A DNA stretch of 64,000 nucleotides. Source: an uncultured Paracoccaceae bacterium. Lineage in GTDB: Bacteria; Pseudomonadota; Alphaproteobacteria; Rhodobacterales; Rhodobacteraceae. The notes beneath the pieces were generated by a model. It was not told where the DNA came from, searched no databases, and saw only the letters and a program-made list of their open reading frames with translations. The DNA lies in the NCBI GenBank assembly GCA_947494675.1, contig CANLVP010000001.1, forward strand, positions 1,178,001 to 1,242,000, given 5' to 3'. Shown piece by piece: positions 45,065-52,798 of the stretch (positions are counted from its first letter, which is position 1; every line of letters begins with the position of its first letter). Position numbers and translations under genes: made by a program.

Positions 45065-45787
45065 TTAGGTGTCCTTGGCCACCCGCGCCAGTGTCAGGAT
45101 GCACACCTGCCCTGCGCCAACGGACAGTGCCGCCTCGGATGCGGCGGCGAGCGTGGCACCAGATGTCATGACATCATCCACCAGCACCACCTTGCGCCCC
45201 TTGAGCAGCACCGCGCGGCGGGGGTTGTCGGTAATCGCCGCGGAAAGCGCGGCAAAGCGGGCATCGCGGGTGTGACCGTCGAGAGGCTTGGTCTTGACCG
45301 GGCGCAACAGGGCATCGGCGCAATGGGTGACGCCCGTCAGCTTTGCGATTTGCGCCGACAGCAAGGCCGCCTGATTGTAGCGTCGTTTGAGCAGTCGCGA
45401 CCAATGCAACGGCACGGGCACGACCACAGGATCATCGGCCAAGATATCGCCCGCCCGTTGCACCATCCAGCGCGCTGCAGGGATCGCAAGGTCTGTGCGG
45501 TCGCCGTGTTTGAGCGCCAGAACCAGGCGACGGCCCTTGTCTTTATAGACGATCGCAGCGCGCCCTTTGATCCAGGGCCGCGCGATGGTCATGCAGTCAT
45601 CGCATTGCAGGTCATCGGCGTCGCCCTCACCCAGCAAGGGCGTGCCGCAGCTATTGCAGACGGTGCCTTGGATGAACTGCGTCTCGCGCCAGCAATCCGC
45701 GCAAAGCCCGTGGTCCGATTCCACCGCCGCTTCGCAGCCGACGCATTGCGGGGGATAGATTGCGCGGATGACGCTTTGCATTACCAT
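45065..45787 (-). CDS. comF: ComF family phosphoribosyltransferase-like protein
   Basis: The 240-residue protein has N-terminal zinc-type cysteine pairs (CVGC, CADC, CNSC, CDDC) and a C-terminal type I PRTase domain with VVLVDDVMTSGAT, the PRPP-binding motif, plus PVPLHWSRLLKRRYNQA. Relatives are linked to DNA uptake (ComF/GntX), and the exact role is not settled. ATG at 45787 follows AGGAGG by five bases. The methyltransferase gene diverges only 22 bases away, so their promoters overlap the coding ends. Confidence 0.9.
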   Translation of the reverse strand: MVMQSVIRAIYPPQCVGCEAAVESDHGLCADCWRETQFIQGTVCNSCGTPLLGEGDADDLQCDDCMTIARPWIKGRAAIVYKDKGRRLVLALKHGDRTDLAIPAARWMVQRAGDILADDPVVVPVPLHWSRLLKRRYNQAALLSAQIAKLTGVTHCADALLRPVKTKPLDGHTRDARFAALSAAITDNPRRAVLLKGRKVVLVDDVMTSGATLAAASEAALSVGAGQVCILTLARVAKDT

Positions 45788-45809
45788 CGAAGCCTCCTAC
45801 ATGGAGCGG

Positions 45810-46619
45810 ATGGAAACGCCGCCCCGCCTGAGTGACCGCCGCGCCCTTGTGGCGCATCGTGCCCGCGCTGCCGATCAGCCTGCGCTGTTCCTGCACGAAT
45901 GGGTCGCGGATGAGGTTCAGGAAAGACTGCAAGAGGTTAACAGACCCTTTACAGATGTGGCGATTGTCACGGGGTGGCCGCAGGTTTGGGCGCGGATTTT
46001 CCCGAATGCCACCATTGTGCCGGATGAGGACAAGCTGGCGCTGGACCTCCAAAGCTATGATCTGGTGATCCACGCCCTGTCCCTGCATTGGGCGAGCGAT
46101 CTGGTCGGGCAGCTTGTGCAATGCAAGCGGGCGCTGCGGCCTGATGGGCTGTTCCTTGGGGCGCTGTTTGGTGGCCAGACCCTGCAAGAATTGCGTGTGG
46201 CACTGGCCCAGGCAGAGGTTGCCGTGACTGGTGGCCTGTCGCCCCGCGTCGGACCCATGGCTGAGATTCGCGATTTGGGTGGGCTGCTGCAACGCGCCGG
46301 ATTCGCGCTGCCTGTGGCGGATTCTGCGACAGTGCCGGTGGAATATGCCGACCCTTTGCGCCTGATGCACGATTTGCGTGCCATGGGCGAAAGCAACGCG
46401 CTGGCTAGCCGGATCAAGACTTTTACCCGGCGCGAAGTGCTGAACAAGGCGCAAGAGCTTTACCCCGAGGACGGCATTGCCACTTTTGAGGTCGTCACCC
46501 TCACGGGCTGGGCTCCAGCCGAAAGCCAGCAAAAGCCGCTGCGCCCCGGATCGGCCAAGGCACGACTTGCCGATGCGCTGGGCGTTCCCGAAATCGACCC
46601 AAACGCATCCAAATCCTGA
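45810..46619 (+). CDS. NDUFAF5-like methyltransferase-fold protein
   Basis: The 269-residue protein resembles the BioC/NDUFAF5 group: RRALVAHRARAADQPALFLHEWVADEVQERL at the N-terminus, LVIHALSLHWASDLVGQLVQCKRALRPDGLFLGALFGGQTLQELR in the middle. The usual glycine-rich SAM motif I is not seen where expected (IVTGWPQVWARIF). In mitochondria NDUFAF5 hydroxylates an arginine of complex I; whether this holds for bacterial relatives is unknown. ATG at 45810 follows GGAG; another ATG three codons upstream lacks a good site. It precedes hemH. Confidence 0.7.
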   Translation: METPPRLSDRRALVAHRARAADQPALFLHEWVADEVQERLQEVNRPFTDVAIVTGWPQVWARIFPNATIVPDEDKLALDLQSYDLVIHALSLHWASDLVGQLVQCKRALRPDGLFLGALFGGQTLQELRVALAQAEVAVTGGLSPRVGPMAEIRDLGGLLQRAGFALPVADSATVPVEYADPLRLMHDLRAMGESNALASRIKTFTRREVLNKAQELYPEDGIATFEVVTLTGWAPAESQQKPLRPGSAKARLADALGVPEIDPNASKS

Positions 46620-46671
46620 TGGGCGGCGTAAAGACTATATCTCCCGTAGATGTCGGGGTAAGGAACGGAGC

Positions 46672-47760
46672 ATGACCATGTTTGACGCGACCCAGCAAGA
46701 GCGCCCGGCCGTTTGCCCAATGCACGCCCCCGCCGACCACCCAGCGGTGAAACCGGCGCGGATCGGCATTTTGCTGGCTAATCTTGGAACGCCCGATGGC
46801 ACCGACTATTGGTCGATGCGGCGTTATCTGAATGAATTTCTGTCCGACAAGCGGGTCGTGGATTATTCCGCATGGCTTTGGCAGCCGTTGCTGCAGCTCA
46901 TCATCCTGACCAAGCGCCCCTTTTCATCGGGTGCCGCCTATAAATCGATCTGGAATGAAGAGGCGGATGAAAGCCCGCTGTTGACCATCACCAAGGACCA
47001 GACCGCCGCGATCAAAGCCAAGATGGTGGAACAATACGGCGATGACGTGCGGGTGGATTTCTGCATGCGCTACGGCAACCCATCGACCAAATCCAAGGTC
47101 CGCGAGATGGTCGAGGCCGGATGCCAGAAGATTCTGTTTTTCCCGCTCTATCCGCACTATGCCGGGGCCACGTCGGCCACCGCAAACGACCAGTTTTTCC
47201 GCGCCTTGATGGAAGAAAAGTGGCAGCCGATTACGCGCACGGTTGAACCCTATTATGCGGATACCGCCTATATCGATGCCTTGGCACAATCGATTGAACG
47301 GGCCTATGCCGCCGCTGAAACCAAGCCCGAAAAGCTGATTTGCAGCTATCACGGCGTGCCGGAACGGTATCTGCGCGAGGGCGATCCCTATCACTGCCAG
47401 TGCCAGAAAACGACGCGGTTGCTCAAAGAACGGTTGGGCTGGGATGACACCCAGATCGTGACCACCTTCCAAAGCCGGTTTGGCCCAGAGGAATGGTTGA
47501 AGCCCTATACCGTGCAAGAAGTGGCGCGCTTGGCCGAAGAAGAGGGCGTCAAGAACATCGCCGTCTGTGCGCCTGCCTTTTCCGCCGATTGCATCGAGAC
47601 GCTGGAAGAGATCAACGAAGAGATCAAGGAAAGCTTTGAAGAGGCGGGCGGCGAACAGTTCACCTATATCCCCTGCCTCAACGACGATCCCGCCCATATC
47701 GACGCGCTTTGCGGCGTGATTGATTGCAATCTTAGCGGATGGTTACACCCTGCTGGGTAA
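46672..47760 (+). CDS. hemH: Ferrochelatase
   Basis: HemH inserts ferrous iron into protoporphyrin IX to make haem. The 362 residues contain GILLANLGTPDG near the N-terminus, LFFPLYPHYAGATSA, the catalytic-histidine segment ICSYHGVPERYLREGDPYHCQCQKTT and FQSRFGPEEWLKPYT. Two cysteines in YHCQCQ recall iron-sulfur-binding alphaproteobacterial ferrochelatases, though ligand residues cannot be proven here. Start at 46672 follows AAGGAACGGAG. Its last 29 bases overlap the convergent DeoR gene. Confidence 0.96.
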   Translation: MTMFDATQQERPAVCPMHAPADHPAVKPARIGILLANLGTPDGTDYWSMRRYLNEFLSDKRVVDYSAWLWQPLLQLIILTKRPFSSGAAYKSIWNEEADESPLLTITKDQTAAIKAKMVEQYGDDVRVDFCMRYGNPSTKSKVREMVEAGCQKILFFPLYPHYAGATSATANDQFFRALMEEKWQPITRTVEPYYADTAYIDALAQSIERAYAAAETKPEKLICSYHGVPERYLREGDPYHCQCQKTTRLLKERLGWDDTQIVTTFQSRFGPEEWLKPYTVQEVARLAEEEGVKNIAVCAPAFSADCIETLEEINEEIKESFEEAGGEQFTYIPCLNDDPAHIDALCGVIDCNLSGWLHPAG

Positions 47761-48469
47761 ACCCTGATAACTCGCCTGCCGGTTGGTCGGTGATCATCGT
47801 GTGCACCCCGTCCGCCGGGCAAATCCGGTAGGGTGCGGAGGTCGCCAGTTTGTCCTGCGTGACTGCCACCGCCACATGTGCGCTCACCGATAGCATCGCC
47901 TGCTTTGCGGCCGCTTCGGCGGGGTCAAAGGCGGTCATGCCGTGGGTTTCATCGACGCCGCAAGACCCCAGAAACAGCAGATCGACACACAGCGCTGAAA
48001 TCGCCGCCTCGGTCGCGGGGCCGGTGCAGGCCCCGGTGTGCACATCGTATTGTCCGCCCAGCACGATCAGGTTGATGTCGCTACGCTGGCTGAGGATCGT
48101 GACAATATCGGGCGCATTGGTGGCGACGGTCAGACCAAGATCGGCAGGCAGGATGCGCGAAATGGCAGAGTTCGTGCTGCCCGCGTCGATCAGGATCGTC
48201 TGACCCTTTTCAATCAATCCGACTGCCCGCGCCGCGAGCGCCTTTTTCTCTTCACTCAGGTAGTCGTGCCGTTTGTGCAATTGGCCGGGCGTCGGCGCGA
48301 CGGCCCCGCCATAGACCCGCTGGCACAAGCCTTGCTTTGACAGATGCCGCAGGTCGCGGCGGATCGTATCCTCTGACAGATCAAAACGCCGCGCCAGATC
48401 GCCAGAGATCACGCGGCCATGGGCGGCAAGCTCTGTCTGGATCAGGTGGTGGCGTTGGGCCGTCAGCAT
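47732..48469 (-). CDS. DeoR family transcriptional regulator
   Basis: The 245-residue repressor has the N-terminal winged helix typical of DeoR (RRFDLSEDTIRRDLRHLSKQGLCQRVYGGAV, about residues 27-57) and a C-terminal sugar-phosphate-sensing domain (ILIDAGSTNSAIS, VATNAPDIVTIL, FLGSCGVDETHGMTAFDPAEAAAKQAML). A GAGGA site precedes the ATG. It is transcribed divergently from the MFS transporter gene 82 bp away, a common arrangement in which the regulator controls both. Inducer unknown. Confidence 0.93.
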   Translation of the reverse strand: MLTAQRHHLIQTELAAHGRVISGDLARRFDLSEDTIRRDLRHLSKQGLCQRVYGGAVAPTPGQLHKRHDYLSEEKKALAARAVGLIEKGQTILIDAGSTNSAISRILPADLGLTVATNAPDIVTILSQRSDINLIVLGGQYDVHTGACTGPATEAAISALCVDLLFLGSCGVDETHGMTAFDPAEAAAKQAMLSVSAHVAVAVTQDKLATSAPYRICPADGVHTMITDQPAGELSGFTQQGVTIR

Positions 48470-48486
48470 CTTTCGTCCTCACAATT

Positions 48487-48528
48487 TGAAACTGTTGTTG
48501 CACGTTTTGCACGTTTATGCAAGTTTCA
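48487..48528. promoter_or_regulatory. Putative operator between the DeoR gene and the MFS gene
   Basis: TGAAACT (48487-48493) and its inverted copy AGTTTCA (48522-48528) enclose three near-identical tandem units, TGCACGTTT (48499-48507), TGCACGTTT (48508-48516) and TGCAAGTTT (48518-48526). The whole lies between the divergent starts at 48469 and 48552, where an operator of the DeoR regulator is expected. Confidence 0.6.
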
Positions 48529-48551
48529 GCACAATTGAAGAAAGTTCCCGC

Positions 48552-49709
48552 ATGACCTTGTCCGCCCGCTTGCACCCACATCAGCGCGTTTTCGCGTCTT
48601 TTGCCGTCTATGCCTTTGGGCTGGGGCAGATTTACCCGCGTCTGCCGGATGTTAAGGCCGCGATGGGCATTGAAGAGGGCGCATTGGGACTGGCATTGAT
48701 CGGGGCCGCACTTGGCACGATGATCGCGCTGACCTTTGGCGCGCCTGTTGTTGAACGGCTGGGCCACCGGCGGACAGTGCTGTGGCTGACACCTGCGCTG
48801 TCGCTGTTCTTTGCCATCGCGATCTTTGCCTCTGGCCCGCTTGCGCTGTTCCTGCTGCTGATCCCCGCAGGCCTGACCATCGGCGCGCTGGAAATCGTGA
48901 TCAATGTTGAGGCTGACCGGACAGAGGCCGCAATGGGTCGCCGCATCATGAACAGGTCGCACGCATTCTGGAGCTTTGGGTTCTTTGGCGCGGGTATTTT
49001 TGGCGCGTTGATGATCCGGCTGGGGTTGTCGCCACAGATGCACATGATGCTGGTGGTGCCACTGGTCACGGGGCTGGTTTGGCTGCTGCTGTCAGACTAC
49101 CAGCCAGCAGCAAAACGCGGGACTGATACAAACGAGGACAGCCCAAAATTCGCGCGCCCCTCATTGGCTATTCTGGTGCTGGTCGGCGTGTCGATCTCGG
49201 CGATGTTGCTGGAAGGCGCATCAATCGACTGGTCCGCGATCTATATGGTTGAGGTCTTTGCGACCGCGCCCTTTATGGGCGGTGTGGCGGTCGCGGCGGG
49301 TGCGTTGTCACAGGCGATCGTGCGCTATTTTGCGGATCGGTTCGTGGACAAATACAACCCAGTGCGGGTGGCGCGCGCGATGCAGGCGATGATGGCGCTG
49401 GGCGTGATCATCATCTTTTTCGCCACGGGGCCCGTGATGGCGCTGATTGGCTTTGGGTTTCTGGGTGCCGGGACAAGCGTGTTGTTCCCGCTGACCATGT
49501 CGGCGGCGGCCCAACGCGATGACCGTTCTGCCGCGACCAACGTCGCCGCCTTGGCGCAGTTTTCCTTCATCGCATTTCTGCTGGGGCCACCGCTGCTTGG
49601 CTTTGTAGCAGAGCATTTTGGCCTGCGCTGGACCTTTGGCATTGGCCTGCCGCTGATCTTGATGAGCATGGCACTCGCCGGGGCCCTGGCCCCCAAGACG
49701 CGGTCTTAG
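48552..49709 (+). CDS. MFS transporter
   Basis: The 385-residue membrane protein has about 12 hydrophobic helices and the MFS loop motif region VVERLGHRRTVLWLTPAL after helix 2, with RFVDKYNPVRVARAM in the second half. Substrate is unknown; the divergent DeoR-type regulator suggests a sugar or sugar derivative (inference). ATG at 48552 begins a normal N-terminus; the ribosome binding site is weak (AAGAAAG). The 3' end overlaps the convergent L,D-transpeptidase gene by four bases. Confidence 0.88.
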   Translation: MTLSARLHPHQRVFASFAVYAFGLGQIYPRLPDVKAAMGIEEGALGLALIGAALGTMIALTFGAPVVERLGHRRTVLWLTPALSLFFAIAIFASGPLALFLLLIPAGLTIGALEIVINVEADRTEAAMGRRIMNRSHAFWSFGFFGAGIFGALMIRLGLSPQMHMMLVVPLVTGLVWLLLSDYQPAAKRGTDTNEDSPKFARPSLAILVLVGVSISAMLLEGASIDWSAIYMVEVFATAPFMGGVAVAAGALSQAIVRYFADRFVDKYNPVRVARAMQAMMALGVIIIFFATGPVMALIGFGFLGAGTSVLFPLTMSAAAQRDDRSAATNVAALAQFSFIAFLLGPPLLGFVAEHFGLRWTFGIGLPLILMSMALAGALAPKTRS

Positions 49710-50302
49710 ATCAACAACACCTGCGTGCCGACGCCTGTCATCGAAAACAGCTCTGCGATGTGCTCATTATAAAGCCCGATGCAGCCGTTGGATGACCGCC
49801 GCCCGATCTTGCGCGTGTCATGGGTGCCGTGGATACGGTAATATTGCCAAGACAGGTAAAGCGCGTGTGTTCCCAAGGGGTTATCCGGGCCGGGGCCGAT
49901 GTATTCGGGCCACTCTGGGTTGCGTTCGCGCATGGATGGTGTGGGCCGCCAATCGGGGCCTTCGACCTTGCGGATCACCTCTGTCCGACCTTTGCGGGTC
50001 AGATCCTCGGTCAGGGGCACAGATGTTGGGTAAAGCTTGTACACCGACTGATCAGCGGACCAGAAATGCAAGGCACGGCTTTGCAGGTCACACAGGATCG
50101 CGCCACCGTTCAGATTGCTGAAATAGGGCTGCCAATCCAGCGAGCGAAAGCTGGAGATATTGCGCTGCACGGCGCCATTGATGTCGCCCTCGACCTCTGT
50201 GCTGTTGGCGGTCTGTGCGGCGGCGCCGCTTCCCACGACAGCTGCAGTTGCGGCCAGAAAGCCGCGGCGCGACAGGTTGCTCTTCTTTTCCTCGTTCATC
50301 AC
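49706..50302 (-). CDS. L,D-transpeptidase, Tat-exported
   Basis: The 198-residue YkuD-domain enzyme has a twin-arginine signal (SRRGFLAATAAVVGSGAAAQ) and the catalytic motif HGTHDTRKIGRRSSNGCIGL, with Cys as nucleophile (HxGT...SxGCI). It makes 3-3 cross-links in peptidoglycan or attaches proteins to it, in the periplasm. AAGGA lies seven bases before the first of two adjacent ATGs. Tail to tail with the MFS gene. About 150 bp separate its start from that of the CAP gene on the other strand. Confidence 0.93.
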   Translation of the reverse strand: MMNEEKKSNLSRRGFLAATAAVVGSGAAAQTANSTEVEGDINGAVQRNISSFRSLDWQPYFSNLNGGAILCDLQSRALHFWSADQSVYKLYPTSVPLTEDLTRKGRTEVIRKVEGPDWRPTPSMRERNPEWPEYIGPGPDNPLGTHALYLSWQYYRIHGTHDTRKIGRRSSNGCIGLYNEHIAELFSMTGVGTQVLLI

Positions 50303-50456
50303 ACAATCCTTTCAACGGATTTTCGGGTTTGGGATCATCTAAGCACTTGCCCCAGCCCCCGCAAATCAAAGATATGTCAGAACGGCAGGCGATTGCCGAT
50401 GTGTGTTTGAAGTGCCGCGCCCAAAGGGCTACTAAAAGCGAAACACTGAGGTGGGT

Positions 50457-51029
50457 ATGACCATGTTAAGACGTCAATTGTTAATCGGTTTGGGGGCGCT
50501 TGGCCTTGCCGCGTGTAATAGCGGCACATCGGGTCGCATCGGGGCGGATGGCCTGCCCTTGCCACAGGTCTACAAGATCGGGCCGGAAGATACCGACGAT
50601 ATCCAGTTTCGGATGCTGGATAGCGTGAACACCCTGCGTGCCGCCGCCGGTGCGCCGCCTGTGCAGCTTGACTCACAGCTGAATGCAGCTGCTGCCACCC
50701 ATGCCCGCGATATGTCGATCCAGAACCGGCCTTGGCTTTTTGGGTCAGACGGGTCGTCACCACTGGATCGTGCGCGCCGCGTTGGGTTCCGGGGGCGTGT
50801 GACGGGCGAGAACATCTCAGAAAGCTATGAGACAGAGCTTGAGACGCTGGCCGCATGGATGCGGCAACCCGACACCCGCGCCGTGGTGCTTGATCCGGCA
50901 GCAAGTCGGATGGGGTTTGCGTGGTATCAGGAATCCGCAGGTAAGCTGTGGTGGACGATGACCATGGGCAGCAATAGCCAGCCCATTCCGTCAACCAGCC
51001 CGTTCACAACGCCAGTGAATACGAACTAG
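50457..51029 (+). CDS. CAP-domain lipoprotein (SCP/PR1-like)
   Basis: The 190-residue protein has a lipoprotein signal with the lipobox LAAC (Cys near residue 20) and one CAP domain with LDSVNTLRAAAGAPPVQLDSQLNAAAATHARDMS and GENISESYE; the His/Glu of the CAP cavity can be seen in THARDM and GENI. Bacterial CAP proteins are secreted and of uncertain function. The start ATG at 50457 has GAGG five bases upstream; a small frame ends in an ATGA overlap with it. It is flanked by two L,D-transpeptidases. Confidence 0.88.
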   Translation: MTMLRRQLLIGLGALGLAACNSGTSGRIGADGLPLPQVYKIGPEDTDDIQFRMLDSVNTLRAAAGAPPVQLDSQLNAAAATHARDMSIQNRPWLFGSDGSSPLDRARRVGFRGRVTGENISESYETELETLAAWMRQPDTRAVVLDPAASRMGFAWYQESAGKLWWTMTMGSNSQPIPSTSPFTTPVNTN

Positions 51030-51526
51030 GGATAGATGTAGACGAGGGTGCCATTTTTCACCATCGCATACATCTCTTCCATTTCGTCGTTGGTCACGGC
51101 GATACAGCCCCAGGTCCAATCGCTTTGCCCGACATATTCGGACGGCGTACCATGAAAAAAGATGTCGCCACCGGGGCGTTCGCCCATCGCCTTTGCTTTC
51201 GCGATATCGTCGGCATTGGGGTATGAAATACCGAGCGACAGGTGAAACCGGCTGTTGGGATTGCGCCGGTCGATCCGGTAGGCACCTTCGGGCGTTCGCC
51301 CGTCGCCTTCAATTTCCTTGTGGCCTTCGGGGGCGAACCCAAGGTTGAACTTATAGGCTTTCAACTGGGTGTCGTTGTGCAAAAGCTGCATCACGCGGGC
51401 ATTCTTGAACACCTGAATGCGTGTCACCTCTGGCCCATTGTAGCGACGGAATTTCGACGGTGTGCAGGCGGTCACAAAGGCCGCAATCGCGCCCATAATC
51501 GCCACACGTCTGGTAAAGATTCTCAC
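51026..51526 (-). CDS. L,D-transpeptidase, lipoprotein-type
   Basis: The 166-residue YkuD-domain protein begins with a signal carrying the lipobox VTAC (Cys about 21) and keeps the catalytic segment FHGTPSEYVGQSDWTWGCIAVTN (His and Cys). The predicted lipid anchor would hold it at the inner or outer membrane. The start is GTG at 51526, preceded by GGGGAACGGG. It overlaps the CAP gene by four bases, tail to tail. It differs from its neighbour LDT (49706-50302) in both export type and sequence, so it is not a recent duplicate. Confidence 0.92.
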   Translation of the reverse strand: MRIFTRRVAIMGAIAAFVTACTPSKFRRYNGPEVTRIQVFKNARVMQLLHNDTQLKAYKFNLGFAPEGHKEIEGDGRTPEGAYRIDRRNPNSRFHLSLGISYPNADDIAKAKAMGERPGGDIFFHGTPSEYVGQSDWTWGCIAVTNDEMEEMYAMVKNGTLVYIYP

Positions 51527-51598
51527 TGCCCGTTCCCCGGTCTGTTGCCGACTTTGGACGATCCATACACTATTTTTGCGGGGTCAGATAGCGCCGCT

Positions 51599-52798
51599 TC
51601 ACGGGCGCGTGAACTGAGCTGCGACCTCGACATGGGCGGACCAGCGGAATTGGTCGACGACCTGCACCCAATTCAGGCGATAACCCGACTGTGTCAGCGT
51701 GGCAGCGTCCCGCGCAAAGGTGACGGGATTGCAGGAAACCATGGCAATGACCGGCACCTCTGACGTGGCAAGCGTTGCAACTTGCGCTTCTGCCCCGGCG
51801 CGGGGCGGGTCGATGACAACCGCGTCGATGTAGCGGAACTCATCGGGTTCAAGCGGACGGCGGAAGAGGTCGCGGGCCTCTATCGTGACCTTCTTCAGGC
51901 CCTGCGTTTCGCGCCATCCACGGTCGAGGGCATCGAGCATGTCGGCTTCACCTTCGACGCCGTGGACTTCGGCAGTCTGGGCCAAAGGCAATGTGAAAGT
52001 GCCGCATCCAGCGAAAAGGTCGATGACCCGGCTGGCCTTGCCGACCGCGTTTTGGACGGCGGACAACAGGGCCGCCTCCCCGTCGGTTGTGGCCTGCAAA
52101 AACGCGCCGGGCGGGGGTGTCACCTTGGCACCGCCAAAGACTTGATAGGGGGCATGCAGGGTGACGACCGGTTCATCCATCCACGTCAGCCGCGCGATGG
52201 GCTTGCCCTGGGCAAAGGCGGCCAGTTTGATCCGCAGCTCCGGTGTCAGCGGCAGCTCTGTGCCGATGTGAATGTCAGCACCCGCCGCGCTTTCGGTGAC
52301 GGTCAGCGCGATCTCTGCCTTGCGCGAGGCGGCGATGACGGTCAGTGCCTCAAGATGCGGGAACAGCGCCACAAGACTTGGCGTCAGCAACTGGCAATCC
52401 GGCACCGGGATCAACGTGTCAGAGCCGCGCGCATGGAACCCGACCATCGCGCCCTTTTTGGTCCGTTTTCCCGCCAGTTTCGCCCGGCGGCGCGACTGCG
52501 GTGGCGAGGTATGGAGCGGCAGGAAATCAGGCGACAGCCCATGCGCGCCCAGCGCCTTTTGTACGATCCCCAACTTCCAATCCGCCACAAAATCATCCGT
52601 GGCGTGCTGCATCGCGCAGCCGCCGCAGCTTTTGAAATGCCGACAGGGTGCTGCGACGCGACTGACCGAAGGGGTGAGCACGCGCGCACCATCATCCAGA
52701 ACTTCGATCACTTCGCCGGGCAGAACACGCGGGACAAAGTCGCCCTGATCAGTGCGGCCCATGCCAAGATGGGTCAGGCTTTCGACGGTGGCGGGCAT
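51599..52798 (-). CDS. TrmA/RlmD-family class I methyltransferase for RNA 5-methyluridine
   Basis: The 399-residue protein has the iron-sulfur-type cysteine motif CRHFKSCGGCAMQH (about 52-65, with a further Cys at PDCQLL), a methyltransferase domain with VIDLFAGCGTFTLPLAQ, and the catalytic region IDPPRAGAEAQ and SCNPVTFARD (nucleophilic Cys). It methylates U in 23S rRNA or tRNA; the exact position is undecidable from sequence. It begins one base after the ABC transporter stop and so is probably part of the exporter operon. Confidence 0.88.
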   Translation of the reverse strand: MPATVESLTHLGMGRTDQGDFVPRVLPGEVIEVLDDGARVLTPSVSRVAAPCRHFKSCGGCAMQHATDDFVADWKLGIVQKALGAHGLSPDFLPLHTSPPQSRRRAKLAGKRTKKGAMVGFHARGSDTLIPVPDCQLLTPSLVALFPHLEALTVIAASRKAEIALTVTESAAGADIHIGTELPLTPELRIKLAAFAQGKPIARLTWMDEPVVTLHAPYQVFGGAKVTPPPGAFLQATTDGEAALLSAVQNAVGKASRVIDLFAGCGTFTLPLAQTAEVHGVEGEADMLDALDRGWRETQGLKKVTIEARDLFRRPLEPDEFRYIDAVVIDPPRAGAEAQVATLATSEVPVIAMVSCNPVTFARDAATLTQSGYRLNWVQVVDQFRWSAHVEVAAQFTRP

